From: Actinoalloteichus hoggarensis
GTDB lineage: Bacteria; Actinomycetota; Actinomycetes; Mycobacteriales; Pseudonocardiaceae
DNA length: 64,000 bases
Assembly: GCF_002234535.1 (NCBI RefSeq)
Contig: NZ_CP022521.1
Location: 5,208,001 to 5,272,000 of the forward strand
Direction of reading: 5' to 3'
This document shows positions 33,615-42,673 of this stretch, one piece after another (the first letter of the stretch is position 1; the number at the start of each line of letters is the position of its first letter). The notes beneath the pieces are model-generated. The model saw nothing but the letters and a program-made list of their open reading frames with translations. It was not told the origin of the DNA and searched no databases. The translations under genes and the position numbers were made by a program.

Positions 33615-34835
33615 TCAAGAGCTGACGGGCGTCGGCGCCGCGGCGACGCGCCGACCGCGATAGGCGAGCCTGCGCAGCAGCCATTCGGCGGGTCCGCGCC
33701 TGCCTGCCCGGCCGAGGGCGGCGGCGAAGAGGACCGAGACGAGCCACGCCCCCGCGGCCACCAGCGCGGCCTGCCATTCGTCGAGGACGCCGCCGAGTCC
33801 GAGACCCCAGGCCGCCAACAGCGGCGCGAAGATCACCGACTGCAGCAGATAGCACGAGAGGGACCGGCTGCCGACGGCCGTCAGCGCCCGCACGATCGGG
33901 CCGGGGGCCGGTCGTGCCGCCAGCCGGGCGGCGATGAGGGCGAAGAGCGCCACGTAGCCCAGTGCCGCGAACAGGCCGGTCGAGAGCGTCAGCAGCGCGG
34001 GCGCCCATTCGGCCACGTCCCAGAGCCCGTGGTGTGCCAGCACCGAGGGAACGGCGCCGAGCCAGCCGACGGTGATGCCCACGATCGCGGTGCGCCGAAG
34101 CAGCGGGCGGTGCGCCTCCGGGGACTCCAGTACGCGATGACGGGCGCAGAGGATCGCCAGGAGCACGGCGACGGGCACGATCAGGCTCAGGACGCCCTGT
34201 GTGACGGCGAGCGGAGCCCAGAACAGGAATCGCGGCAGGACGGAGTCGAGGTACGGGCTGTTCGCGGCCAACTGCGGCACCGCGGGCATCATCGCGGCCG
34301 CCTCGTCCACCGGGACGGCCGTACCCGCCACCGTCACGAGTGCCGCGCCCAGCGCGAGGAGGCCGCCGAGGACGATGATCCACCGGCGGAGGGTCCGGTC
34401 GGCGCGACGCAGGAACAGCCAGACCACGACGAGACCGATGAATCCGTAGGCGCCGAGGACGTCGCCCTGCCAGAGGAGCAGGGCGTGCACGGCGCCGAAG
34501 AGGATCAGCCAGCGGTGTCGCCGTTGCAGCAGGCGTCGCGCGTCCCGCTCGTCGACGCCTGCCGCCTGCTGTCTGGTGTAGAGCTGCCAGATGCCGTAGC
34601 CGAAGAGGAATGCGAAGAGGGGGTAGCTGCGCCCGTCGATCATGAGCATCGCGATCGTCTGCCACACCGCGTCGAGCCCGGTCGCGTCGGTGCGGTGGGC
34701 GCTGACGAGCGAGGTGGGCGGCCCGTAGAGGAACCAGGGAACGTTGGCCAGCGCGATGAGCAGCAGCATGAGTCCTCGCGCGAGGTCGGGCGCGAGGGCA
34801 CGGGGTGGCGGTGCGGGCGGACTCGGAGTCGTCAT
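33615..34835 (-). CDS. DUF418 membrane protein
   Basis: 406 residues with about nine to ten hydrophobic segments. The N-terminal LARGLMLLLIALANVPWFLY and the FAFLFGYGIWQLY motif are typical of the YeiB/DUF418 family; the conserved C-terminal box is SLSCYLLQSVIFAPLLAAWG. Function in bacteria is unsettled. The ATG at 34835 was chosen at the start of conservation; the frame is open further upstream but that part is not protein-like. A 34-base inverted repeat lies about 290 bases upstream. Confidence 0.88.
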   Translation of the reverse strand: MTTPSPPAPPPRALAPDLARGLMLLLIALANVPWFLYGPPTSLVSAHRTDATGLDAVWQTIAMLMIDGRSYPLFAFLFGYGIWQLYTRQQAAGVDERDARRLLQRRHRWLILFGAVHALLLWQGDVLGAYGFIGLVVVWLFLRRADRTLRRWIIVLGGLLALGAALVTVAGTAVPVDEAAAMMPAVPQLAANSPYLDSVLPRFLFWAPLAVTQGVLSLIVPVAVLLAILCARHRVLESPEAHRPLLRRTAIVGITVGWLGAVPSVLAHHGLWDVAEWAPALLTLSTGLFAALGYVALFALIAARLAARPAPGPIVRALTAVGSRSLSCYLLQSVIFAPLLAAWGLGLGGVLDEWQAALVAAGAWLVSVLFAAALGRAGRRGPAEWLLRRLAYRGRRVAAAPTPVSS

Positions 34836-35127
34836 CGTCTTCCTTCGCTGTGCAGGACGGGGCGACCGACGCCGCGGGCGGTCTCCTGCCCACGGCGGGG
34901 CGGACTGAGGGAAGGACAGGGCGAACGGGCGTGTTCGCGGGCCGGGAACGGCGATCCGGAGGCGAGTCGGGCGGAGGCTCGGGCGTCGCCGAGTTCCGAC
35001 GCCGCATGGGATCGGCCGCCGCTCCTGGACACGGTGATCGCCGTACGAAGCGCGCGAAGACGCCGACATCGTCACTGCCCGACGCAGATCGGCCGCCACA
35101 TCACTTCGCCCGGCCGCGAACAACTCA

Positions 35128-35161
35128 CTTACTATGTAAGTAGATTAACTTACATAGTAAG
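35128..35161. promoter_or_regulatory. Perfect 14-base inverted repeat between DUF418 and PadR genes
   Basis: Arms CTTACTATGTAAGT and ACTTACATAGTAAG match in all 14 positions around the six bases AGATTA. It contains ATGT...ACAT as in many PadR operators and is far more AT-rich than its surroundings. It lies about 170 bases before the PadR gene and 290 before the DUF418 gene. Operator function is inference. Confidence 0.65.
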
Positions 35162-35308
35162 CCTCAGTCAAGCCGACGCCGCCGCCGATGCCGCGTCCGA
35201 ACGGGTGAAGCGAGGTCCACCTGCGCCGAGGAGCCCGGCGACGTCCGGCCCGCACCACGGCTACCGCGAGCCGGGCGGTGCCGCGACGCGGAGCAGCATG
35301 CGCCGCCA

Positions 35309-35330
35309 GATATTCTAGCGATAGAATATC
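35309..35330 (+). promoter_or_regulatory. Operator-promoter of the PadR gene (leaderless)
   Basis: Inverted repeat GATATTCTA-GCGA-TAGAATATC. The right arm contains TAGAAT, a good -10 element, and the GTG start is three bases after the repeat, so transcription would begin at or next to the start codon. A repressor bound here would block the promoter directly. Confidence 0.65.
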
Positions 35331-35333
35331 GCC

Positions 35334-35867
35334 GTGGAACTGACCGCGTCCGAGCTGACCGTGCTCGGCCTGATCATCGAACGACCGCAGCACGGCTACG
35401 ACCTGGAGCGGGTCATCGAGCAGCGCGGCATCCGCCAGTGGACGGACATCGGGTTCTCCTCGATCTACTACCTGCTCGCCAAGCTGGAGAGGCGCGGACT
35501 CCTCCACGTACCCGAGGCGCCCGCAGCGGCGAAGTCGCGTCGCGTCTTCCACGCCACCGCCGAAGGTCGCGCGGCCGCCGCCCGCACCGCCCTCGCCCTC
35601 GTCACGGACCTGCGTCCGGTCGCACACCCGTTCCTCGTCGGCGCGGCGAACCTGCCGCTGCTCACCGAGCACGAGTACGCCGAGGCGCTTCGGACTCGGC
35701 TGGCGCAGGTCGAGGAACGCATCGCGGCCGTCCGGCAGGCCGAACAGGCAACCGTTCCTCTGCCGTCACCCGCGGGCGAGGTCTTCTCCTATTCACTGAG
35801 CCTTCTCCAGGCAGAGAGGTCGTGGCTCGCCAGCCGAGTCCGGGTACCCGATGACGAACAAGACTGA
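35334..35867 (+). CDS. PadR-family regulator with long C-terminal domain
   Basis: 177 residues. Winged helix: SELTVLGLIIERPQHGYDLE, SSIYYLLAKLERRGLLH and VFHATAEGRAAA. The C-terminal 90 residues form helices for dimerisation. It overlaps the following GyrI-like gene by 17 bases, a pairing in which the small-molecule-binding protein may report to the regulator. Probably autoregulated through the repeat at 35309-35330. Confidence 0.9.
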   Translation: MELTASELTVLGLIIERPQHGYDLERVIEQRGIRQWTDIGFSSIYYLLAKLERRGLLHVPEAPAAAKSRRVFHATAEGRAAAARTALALVTDLRPVAHPFLVGAANLPLLTEHEYAEALRTRLAQVEERIAAVRQAEQATVPLPSPAGEVFSYSLSLLQAERSWLASRVRVPDDEQD

Positions 35868-36486
35868 CTTCAAGAAGAGCCTCGACTCCTACCGGGCCGA
35901 ACACGGCGAGTTCCGCATCGTGACGGTGCCCGAGCTGCGATACCTCATGATCGACGGTCACGGCGATCCGAACACCTCGCCCGCCTTCGCCGAGGCGATC
36001 GAGGCGCTGTACCCGGTGGCCTACAAGCTGAAGTTCGCCAGCAAGCGCGAACACGGCCGTGATTACGTGGTGCCTCCGTTGGAGGGCCGATGGCGGGCGG
36101 CCGACCTCGCCTCGTTCACGACGGCGCGCGACAAGTCCCGATGGGACTGGACGCTGATGATCATGACGCCCGACTGGCTCGATCAGGATGCCGTCGCCGC
36201 GGCCGTGGAACAGGCGGGCCGGAAGTCGCCGCCTGCCCGACTCGACGACATCCGGCTGGAGACCCTCGTCGAGGGAACGTGCGTGCAGACGCTGCACGTC
36301 GGCTCCTTCGACGAGGAGGCCGAGGTGCTGGCCCGGATGCACGAGGAGTTCATCCCGGACAACGGTCTGCGGATGGTCGCCGAACACCACGAGATCTACC
36401 TCAGCGACTTCCGCAAGACCGCGCAGGCGAAGCTGCGGACCGTCCTGCGCCAGCCGGTGCGCTCGACAGCCGGGCCCAACGGGTGA
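35851..36486 (+). CDS. GyrI-like small-molecule-binding protein
   Basis: 211 residues with the GyrI/SOUL-like fold: EFRIVTVPELRYLMIDGHGD at the start, AIEALYPVAYKLKF in the middle and the C-terminal LHVGSFDEEAEVLARMHEEF and EIYLSDFRKT. Such proteins bind drugs or other planar ligands and some are hydrolases of cyclopropanoids. Translationally coupled to the PadR gene. Confidence 0.9.
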   Translation: MTNKTDFKKSLDSYRAEHGEFRIVTVPELRYLMIDGHGDPNTSPAFAEAIEALYPVAYKLKFASKREHGRDYVVPPLEGRWRAADLASFTTARDKSRWDWTLMIMTPDWLDQDAVAAAVEQAGRKSPPARLDDIRLETLVEGTCVQTLHVGSFDEEAEVLARMHEEFIPDNGLRMVAEHHEIYLSDFRKTAQAKLRTVLRQPVRSTAGPNG

Positions 36487-36525
36487 TCACCGTGCCCTCG
36501 CCGGCTCGCCGACGCCGATCACCCG

Positions 36526-37155
36526 TCACCGGTTCGGAGTCAGATAGCCGCGCGAGAACGCCGCCGCCACGGCCGAGGCGCGATCCTTGACCTCGAGTTT
36601 CGCGTACACGTGCAGCAGATGCGTCTTGACCGTCGCCTCGCTGATGAACAGCTGCCGCGCCGCCTCGCGATTCGTCGATCCCTTCGCGATCAGCTCCAGC
36701 ACCTCCAGCTCACGCTGCGACAGCAGCTCGGGAGCGGGCCTGCGCACCTGGCCCATCAGCCGGGTCGCCACCGTCGGGGCCAGCGCGGCCTGCCCCCGCG
36801 CCGCCGCCTCCACCGCGCGGAACAGCTCCTCCCTCGGCGCGTCCTTCAGCAGATAGCCGGTGGCACCCGCCTCGATCGCGGGCAGGACGTCGCTGTCGGT
36901 GTCATAGGTGGTGAGGACCAGCACCCGAGACGGCACCCGCCGGCGGGCCAGCTCCCTGATGGCGGCCACGCCGTCGGTTTTCGGCATCCGCAGATCCATC
37001 AGGATCACATCGGGTCGCAGGCGCGCGGCCGCCGTGACGGCCTCCGCGCCGTCGCAGGCCTCACCGAGCACCTCGAACCGCCCATCGGCGCCGAACATGC
37101 CGCGCAGGCCGTCTCGCACCACCGGGTGGTCGTCGACGATCAGCAGCGTGATCAC
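36526..37155 (-). CDS. NarL/FixJ-family response regulator
   Basis: 209 residues from a GTG that overlaps the kinase stop by four bases. The receiver domain has the acidic pocket LLIVDDHP and the phospho-acceptor Asp in VILMDLRMP, then the switch Thr in VLTTYD and Lys in LLKDAP. The LuxR-type output domain reads LSQRELEVLELIAKGSTNRE and FISEATVKTHLLHVYAKL. It should activate the ABC exporter operon in which it lies, when phosphorylated by the adjacent kinase. Confidence 0.95.
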   Translation of the reverse strand: MITLLIVDDHPVVRDGLRGMFGADGRFEVLGEACDGAEAVTAAARLRPDVILMDLRMPKTDGVAAIRELARRRVPSRVLVLTTYDTDSDVLPAIEAGATGYLLKDAPREELFRAVEAAARGQAALAPTVATRLMGQVRRPAPELLSQRELEVLELIAKGSTNREAARQLFISEATVKTHLLHVYAKLEVKDRASAVAAAFSRGYLTPNR

Positions 37156-38429
37156 GAGCCGCACCCGGCGGGGATCGCGGGAACCGACGCCGAGAGCGCC
37201 GTGCCGCCGCCCGGCTCCGACTCGATGTCGAGCCTGCCCGCGAGGCGCTGCACCCGCTGCCGCATGCCCGCGAGCCCGAACCCGCCGTCGGCGCCGCCCA
37301 CCCGCCGGACCTCGGGGTCGAACCCCACGCCGTCGTCACGCACGTCCAGCGTCACCAGATCCTCCATATAGGACAGTGTCAACCCGACCCGGCCCGCCCT
37401 CGCGTGCTTGGCCACGTTGGCCAGCGCCTCCTGCGCGGCCCGCAGCAGGGTCACCTCCACGTCGGCGTGCATCGGGCGAGGATCGCCGGTGGTGGTGAGC
37501 ATGACGTCGACGCCGTTGGCCTCCGACCAGCGCCGGGTCACGTCGTGGATCGCGTCGGCGAGTCGGGCGTCGGCGAGCAGCTCCGGTCCCACCGCGTGGA
37601 CCGTCCGGCGCGCCTCCGTGAGACTGTCCCTCGCCAGATTCATCGCGTTCGTCATGTGCCGACGCAGAGTCGACGGATCCCCGGTCGTCTGCTCGGCGGC
37701 CTGCAACTGGGTGAGGATGCCCGCGAGGCTCTGCGCCAGCGTGTCGTGGATCTCCCGCGCCATCCGCTGGCGTTCCTCCTGCACACCCGCCTCCCGTGCC
37801 TGAACCAACAGCTGCGCATGCAGACCCGCGTTCTCCTCCAGCGCCGCCTCCAGCCTGACGTTCGCCTCGTGCAACTCCGCCAACGCACGCTTCTGCTGGT
37901 CGTTGCGCCGATAGCCCAGCTCGGCGAAGTGGAAGAACGACGCGGCGAGCACCGACGTGACGAGGAAGAGCGCCGCCCACTCCCACCAGCCGTTGCCGTC
38001 GATCGCGGCGACGCCGCCCACGTACGACACGGCCGCGATCATCGCGGTGACGGTGACGCCGACATACCGCCAGGCGCCGCGCAGGAACAGGAAGGCGTGG
38101 ACGTAGCCGACGAAGGCGAAGATGCCGTACCAGGGTGCGATCGCCGTCAGGCCGCCCGCAAGGAGGGCCAGCCCCGCGTAGTACAGCCCCGTCAGTCGCG
38201 GACTCGGGCGGCCCCGCGCGCCCGCCACGTCGAACCAGGCCAGCCAGCAGGTGGTGAGGAACGCGAGGCCGAGCACGGCCGCGACGGGCACCGACTCGCC
38301 CCAGACCGGCTGCAGCAGGGCGACGACCGTGCTGACCGCCAGGAGGACGTACGGCAGGACGCCGATGACCGCGATCTCCCGGCGCTCCCACCGGTCGAAC
38401 TCCTCACGCAGCTCGGCCTCGATGCTCAC
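37152..38429 (-). CDS. Membrane sensor histidine kinase (NarL-type partner)
   Basis: 425 residues from the GTG at 38429, four bases after the permease stop and preceded by GGGAG. About six membrane segments (residues 20-150) are followed by a coiled coil, the HisKA_3 box REIHDTLAQSLAGI with the phosphorylated His, and an HATPase domain with NVAKHA (N box) and DDGVGFD (G1) and GGFGLAGM (G2). It probably senses envelope or drug stress through its membrane part. Cognate regulator follows immediately. Confidence 0.94.
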   Translation of the reverse strand: MSIEAELREEFDRWERREIAVIGVLPYVLLAVSTVVALLQPVWGESVPVAAVLGLAFLTTCWLAWFDVAGARGRPSPRLTGLYYAGLALLAGGLTAIAPWYGIFAFVGYVHAFLFLRGAWRYVGVTVTAMIAAVSYVGGVAAIDGNGWWEWAALFLVTSVLAASFFHFAELGYRRNDQQKRALAELHEANVRLEAALEENAGLHAQLLVQAREAGVQEERQRMAREIHDTLAQSLAGILTQLQAAEQTTGDPSTLRRHMTNAMNLARDSLTEARRTVHAVGPELLADARLADAIHDVTRRWSEANGVDVMLTTTGDPRPMHADVEVTLLRAAQEALANVAKHARAGRVGLTLSYMEDLVTLDVRDDGVGFDPEVRRVGGADGGFGLAGMRQRVQRLAGRLDIESEPGGGTALSASVPAIPAGCGS

Positions 38430-38433
38430 GAAC

Positions 38434-39174
38434 CTACTCCCAACGGAACCAGCGGGCGGCGACTCCGCCTGCCACGATCGTCCATCCCAGCATGACCCCC
38501 AGGTGCAACAGCCCAGGCCAGTGCCCCGCGGCGGCGTCCTGCAACGCCTGCACGCCCGCACCCAGCGGACTGAAGTCGCTGATCGTCCGCAGGACGTCGT
38601 TCATCGAGCCACGCGGCACCCACAGACCCGCGAAGAACACGATCGGGAAGAACAGCACCAGGCCGACGGCGCTGGCGCTCGTCCCGGTGGGCGCCCACGC
38701 CGCCACCAGCAGCCCGATCGCGAGCATCGACCACGCGGCCAGCAGGTAGACCAGCGGGTAGGCGAACGCCTGCCTGGGCAGGCTCACGTCGAACGCCAGC
38801 CTGCCGACCGCGAGCACGACCGTCATCGTCGCCAGGGACAGCGCCGTGCACATCAACAGGTGCGCGCCGAGCAGCAGCGTCGGCTTCACCGGCGTGGTCC
38901 GCATGCGACGCAGGACCCCCTTCTCCCGGTAACCGGCGAGCTGCTGCGGCAGGCTCGTCAGCGCGAGGGTGGCGATGGCCATCGCGACGACGATGGGGGT
39001 GTACACGTCGATCGCCCGCAGCCCGCCGAGTTCCGTGGAGGGCTCGCGCAGCCCCGGGATCATGCCCAGGATGACGAACAGCAGCGGGGGGAACCCGAGC
39101 GCGAAGATCACACTTATCGGCTCCCGGAAGAACAGTCTGGTCTCGGTGGCGGTGAGCCGGAACAGGGCGGACAT
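38434..39174 (-). CDS. ABC-2 type exporter permease
   Basis: 246 residues, six membrane segments, with the ABC-2 motif region PLLFVILGMIPGL near the N-terminus and GLWVPRGSMNDVLRTISDFS near the C-terminus. It forms the membrane part of the exporter with the ATPase encoded ten bases upstream. The kinase gene follows four bases later, so exporter and two-component system form one operon, as in drug- or peptide-sensing detoxification modules. Confidence 0.92.
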   Translation of the reverse strand: MSALFRLTATETRLFFREPISVIFALGFPPLLFVILGMIPGLREPSTELGGLRAIDVYTPIVVAMAIATLALTSLPQQLAGYREKGVLRRMRTTPVKPTLLLGAHLLMCTALSLATMTVVLAVGRLAFDVSLPRQAFAYPLVYLLAAWSMLAIGLLVAAWAPTGTSASAVGLVLFFPIVFFAGLWVPRGSMNDVLRTISDFSPLGAGVQALQDAAAGHWPGLLHLGVMLGWTIVAGGVAARWFRWE

Positions 39175-39184
39175 GCTGATCTCC

Positions 39185-40093
39185 TCAGGCGTCGACGGGG
39201 CGGTCGGTGAGCGCGACGAAGGCGTCGTCCAAGGTGGCCTGCTCGACCCGGAGGTCGGCGGCGACGACCTGGTGACGGGCCAACGCGGTGGTGACGGCGT
39301 GCAGCAGGTTCCCGCTGCCGGTCACCACCAGCTGACTGCCCGCCCGCGCGACCGAGGCGACCTCGGGCAGCGCGGCCAGCACGGCGTGGTCCAGCGGAGC
39401 CGACGGTCGGAACCGCACCCGCTGCCGGTCGTCGACCCGCGCGACCAGCCCGGCAGGCGTGTCGAGTGCGACGAGCCGACCGGCGTCGATCACGGCGAGG
39501 CGGTCGCAGAGTCGCTCCGCCTCCTCCATGAAATGCGTGACCAGCAGGATCGTCACGCCGCGATCGCGAATGTCCTCGATCAGGTCCCACGCGTCCCGGC
39601 GGGCCTGCGGGTCGAGACCGGTGGTCAGCTCGTCGAGCACCGCGACTCGCGGACCGCCGATCACGGCGAGCGCGATGGACAGCCGCTGCTTCTGCCCGCC
39701 GGACAGCCTGCCGAACCGGGTGTCGACCTTGTCGCCGAGCCGCAGCGCGTCCAGCAGCTCCCGCCAGTCGACCGGGTCGCGGTAGAAGGAGCTGTACAGC
39801 CGCATCGCCTCGCCGACCGTGAGCCGTGCGGGCAGTTCGCTCTGCTGGAGCTGCGCGCCGAGCAGTTCCCGCAGCTCGCCGGTGTCCCGTGTCGGGTCGA
39901 TGCCGCAGACCCGGACGTTTCCGCCGTCGGGTGTGCGCAGCCCCTCGACGCACTCCACGGTGGTGGTCTTGCCCGCTCCGTTGGGCCCCAGAATCCCGAA
40001 GATCTCGCCCTGCTCGACGGCGAAGCTCACACCCTTGACCGTGGTGTGGTCGCCGTAGCGCTTGACGAGGTCGTTCACCTCGATGATCGCCAT
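39185..40093 (-). CDS. ABC exporter ATPase, drug-resistance (DrrA-like) type
   Basis: 302 residues from the ATG at 40093. Walker A GILGPNGAGKTTTVE, signature LSGGQKQRLSIALA, Walker B VAVLDELTTGLDP and switch His in VTHFMEEAE are all present. The C-terminal 80 residues match the extension of DrrA/CcmA-like exporters. First gene of the four-gene operon. A start 12 codons earlier (40129) is possible but lacks conservation. Confidence 0.95.
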   Translation of the reverse strand: MAIIEVNDLVKRYGDHTTVKGVSFAVEQGEIFGILGPNGAGKTTTVECVEGLRTPDGGNVRVCGIDPTRDTGELRELLGAQLQQSELPARLTVGEAMRLYSSFYRDPVDWRELLDALRLGDKVDTRFGRLSGGQKQRLSIALAVIGGPRVAVLDELTTGLDPQARRDAWDLIEDIRDRGVTILLVTHFMEEAERLCDRLAVIDAGRLVALDTPAGLVARVDDRQRVRFRPSAPLDHAVLAALPEVASVARAGSQLVVTGSGNLLHAVTTALARHQVVAADLRVEQATLDDAFVALTDRPVDA

Positions 40094-40321
40094 GCGGGCA
40101 AGCCTGCCGCCGTGCCGTGAGCCGCACATCGACTGTGCGGCTCACGGCGAGCGGACCTCGGCGGATCTCGTCATCCACCGATCGGTTGATGGCCGGGTCG
40201 GCGGAACGGGCAGCCGCCGAGGTCACGGCACGCGCTGTCCGTCGGGGTCCGCCCCGCGAGTCGGCGGTGCGGGCCGCGGCTCCCGGCGGGGCGGCCTCCC
40301 CCACGCGAGGCGCCGCCGCGG

Positions 40322-41404
40322 TCACCCGGCGGACAGATCCAGTTCCAGGTGATCCGACAGCGCCGCGAGGAAGTCGGCCGCGGCGAAGAGCCCGCCCGCC
40401 GAGGCGACCCCGCGCGTCAGGACACGCCCGGTGACGATGCGGTCGACCGCCTCCACGGCCAGCGGCGCGCTGACGGCGTAGATGTCCCGACCACGGGCGA
40501 CGGCCCGGCGCTCCGACTCGCCGGAGCGGACGACGACGTCGACGACGAAGGTCTGCGCGGAGCGGCCGCGCTCGTCGACCGCCTCGGGGCCTGCCGGGCT
40601 CGTCGGGTCCGCCGCGGCCAGGTCTCGCGCCGCGTCCACGGCCAGGTACGTGCGCACCTCGGGGACCGCGAGATGGCTGGGGATGGTGACGACGTCGGCC
40701 ATGGTGAACTCGCTCAGGACCGGCCGTACGCCGAGCGGAGCGGGGAAGTGCCAGTCCAGGACCGACGACACGTCGTCGTGATACGTCAGCGCCCCGGCGG
40801 TGTAGCGGACGCCTCGGCCGTCGCGCCGTCGTCGGGAGACCGCGCCGGCCGCGAGCGTTCCGGCCGTGGGATGCCAGCTGCTCAGGCCGTAGGCGACGTG
40901 CACCTCGTCGGCCGCCGTCCAGTCCCCCGCCGCCGCGGTCGCCAGCAGGTCGCCGAGGCCGCCGAAGAACGCCATCGCCGGGAGCACGACGGCGTCCGCG
41001 GCCCGCGCCCGATCGCCGAAGCGCGCGAAGGTGTCGACGTCGGCCTCGATCTCGGCGGCCACGTCCACATACGCGATGCCCGCCCGCAGCGCGGCCTCGA
41101 TCACCGGGCCGGCGGTGTCGGCGAAGGGACCGGCGCAGTTGATCACCGCCGCCGCCCCGGCGAAGGCGCGATCGAGCGCGGCGGCGTCCGTCACGGGCGC
41201 CTGCCGGACGTCGAGTCCGGGGTGGTCCGCCGCCAGGGCACGCAGCCGCCCGGCGTCTCGTCCCACGGCGATCGGCACGAGGCCGCGGTCGAGCAGTTCG
41301 CCCACCACGAAGCGTCCGGTGTGTCCGTACGCGCCGAACACCGCCACCACGTGCCCCGATCCCGGCGATTCTCTGTCCGTGCTCATCCGATTCACGTGAG
41401 ACAT
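40322..41404 (-). CDS. Saccharopine dehydrogenase-like NAD(P)-binding protein
   Basis: About 360 residues. The Rossmann motif VVAVFGAYGHTGRFVVGELL and the downstream INCAGPFADTAGPVIEAALR and YVDVAAE segments match the saccharopine dehydrogenase N-terminal domain found in trans-acting enoyl reductases. A short alternative ATG lies at 41386. It is divergent from an AraC-family regulator over 63 bases, and so is its likely target. The actual substrate is unknown. Confidence 0.88.
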   Translation of the reverse strand: MSHVNRMSTDRESPGSGHVVAVFGAYGHTGRFVVGELLDRGLVPIAVGRDAGRLRALAADHPGLDVRQAPVTDAAALDRAFAGAAAVINCAGPFADTAGPVIEAALRAGIAYVDVAAEIEADVDTFARFGDRARAADAVVLPAMAFFGGLGDLLATAAAGDWTAADEVHVAYGLSSWHPTAGTLAAGAVSRRRRDGRGVRYTAGALTYHDDVSSVLDWHFPAPLGVRPVLSEFTMADVVTIPSHLAVPEVRTYLAVDAARDLAAADPTSPAGPEAVDERGRSAQTFVVDVVVRSGESERRAVARGRDIYAVSAPLAVEAVDRIVTGRVLTRGVASAGGLFAAADFLAALSDHLELDLSAG

Positions 41405-41467
41405 CGTGGCCTGCCCGGTCGGGCGTCCACGAGTGTCCCGAACGCCATCATGCGTACAGTTTCGGAC

Positions 41468-42403
41468 ATGCCCACGATCGCGGTGGCCGCCGCCGAGGGA
41501 ATGCGACACTTCGAGCTGTCGGTGGCCTGTGAGGTCTTCGGCAGCCGGCCTGCCGGGATGGTCGACACCGAGTACGACGTCGTGATCTGCGCCGCGGGTC
41601 CGGTGCGGCTCGGCCGGTTCCGGCTGGAGCCCGACCGCGGGCTCGACGCGCTGACCGGCGCCGACACGGTGATCGTGCCCGCCGTGGCCGACGCCGACGA
41701 GCCGCCGCCCGCCGACCTGGTCGACGCGGTGCGCGCCGCCCACGAGGCGGGCGCCCGCCTCGTCGCCCTGTGCACCGGGGCGTTCGTCCTGGCCGCCGCG
41801 GGGCTGCTCGACGGGCGACGTGCCACCACGCACTGGGCCCACACCGAGTCGCTGGCCGCCCGCCATCCCCTCGTGACGGTCGACCCGGACGTGCTCTACG
41901 TCGACGACGGCGACGTGCTCACCTCGGCGGGCAAGGCCGCGGCCGTCGACCTGTGTCTGCACCTGGTGCGCTCGGACCACGGCTCGGCGGTCGCCAACAC
42001 GATCGCCCGCAGCCTCGTGGTCCCGCCGCACCGCACCGGCGGCCAGGCCCAGTTCGTCACCGCCCCGGTGCCCGCCGAGGACACCCGCCCGCTGGCCGGC
42101 CTGCTGCCGTGGGCCGCCCGCCGGCTGGACCGGCCGCTGACCGTGGCCGACCTCGCCCGCCAGGCGAACATGAGTCCACGCAACCTGGGCCGCCATTTCC
42201 GGGCCGCCACCGGCACCACTCCGCTGCACTGGCTGTCCACCCAGCGCATCCGCCGGGCCCAGGAACTGTTGGAGACCACCGACGAGAGCATCGACGCCGT
42301 CGCGGCGGCGGTGGGCCTGGGCACCGCCGCCACGCTGCGCAGACACTTCCATCGCACGGTGGGCGTCCCGCCCGACGCCTACCGCCGCACCTTCCGGAGC
42401 TAG
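41468..42403 (+). CDS. GlxA-like AraC-family regulator with DJ-1/PfpI domain
   Basis: 311 residues. The N-terminal 190 form a DJ-1/PfpI glutamine amidotransferase-like domain, with the nucleophile-elbow Cys in VALCTGAFVLAAAGLLDGR. The C-terminal AraC domain shows LTVADLARQANMSPRNLGRH and IDAVAAAVGLGTAATLRRHF. It probably activates the divergent dehydrogenase gene. A start six codons upstream (41450) is possible. Confidence 0.94.
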   Translation: MPTIAVAAAEGMRHFELSVACEVFGSRPAGMVDTEYDVVICAAGPVRLGRFRLEPDRGLDALTGADTVIVPAVADADEPPPADLVDAVRAAHEAGARLVALCTGAFVLAAAGLLDGRRATTHWAHTESLAARHPLVTVDPDVLYVDDGDVLTSAGKAAAVDLCLHLVRSDHGSAVANTIARSLVVPPHRTGGQAQFVTAPVPAEDTRPLAGLLPWAARRLDRPLTVADLARQANMSPRNLGRHFRAATGTTPLHWLSTQRIRRAQELLETTDESIDAVAAAVGLGTAATLRRHFHRTVGVPPDAYRRTFRS

Positions 42404-42673
42404 GCCGCCACGCCCGCCGCGGATCGATCCGCCGGGCAGGCCCGGTCTGGGGCAGGCCCGGCCCCTGAGCAGACAGCGACAGCCGAGCGGCCCGCCCGCG
42501 CCGCCCGGCGACGAGTCGCCGAGGCCGCACCGCTGGTCACGGCATCGTCGGGACGGCCGAGACGGGACTTCTCCCGCACCCCACCGCGAGCGGCCGCACG
42601 TTGTCGGCCGCCCGCACGACCGTGAGCGCAGGCACGATCGTGAGCGCCCGCACCACCGCAGCCGCCCGCCTGT

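Noticed and set aside
33324-35318. A 664-codon plus-strand frame over the DUF418 gene
   Set aside because: Antisense to a clear membrane protein gene; the translation is charged and repetitive and has no domain.
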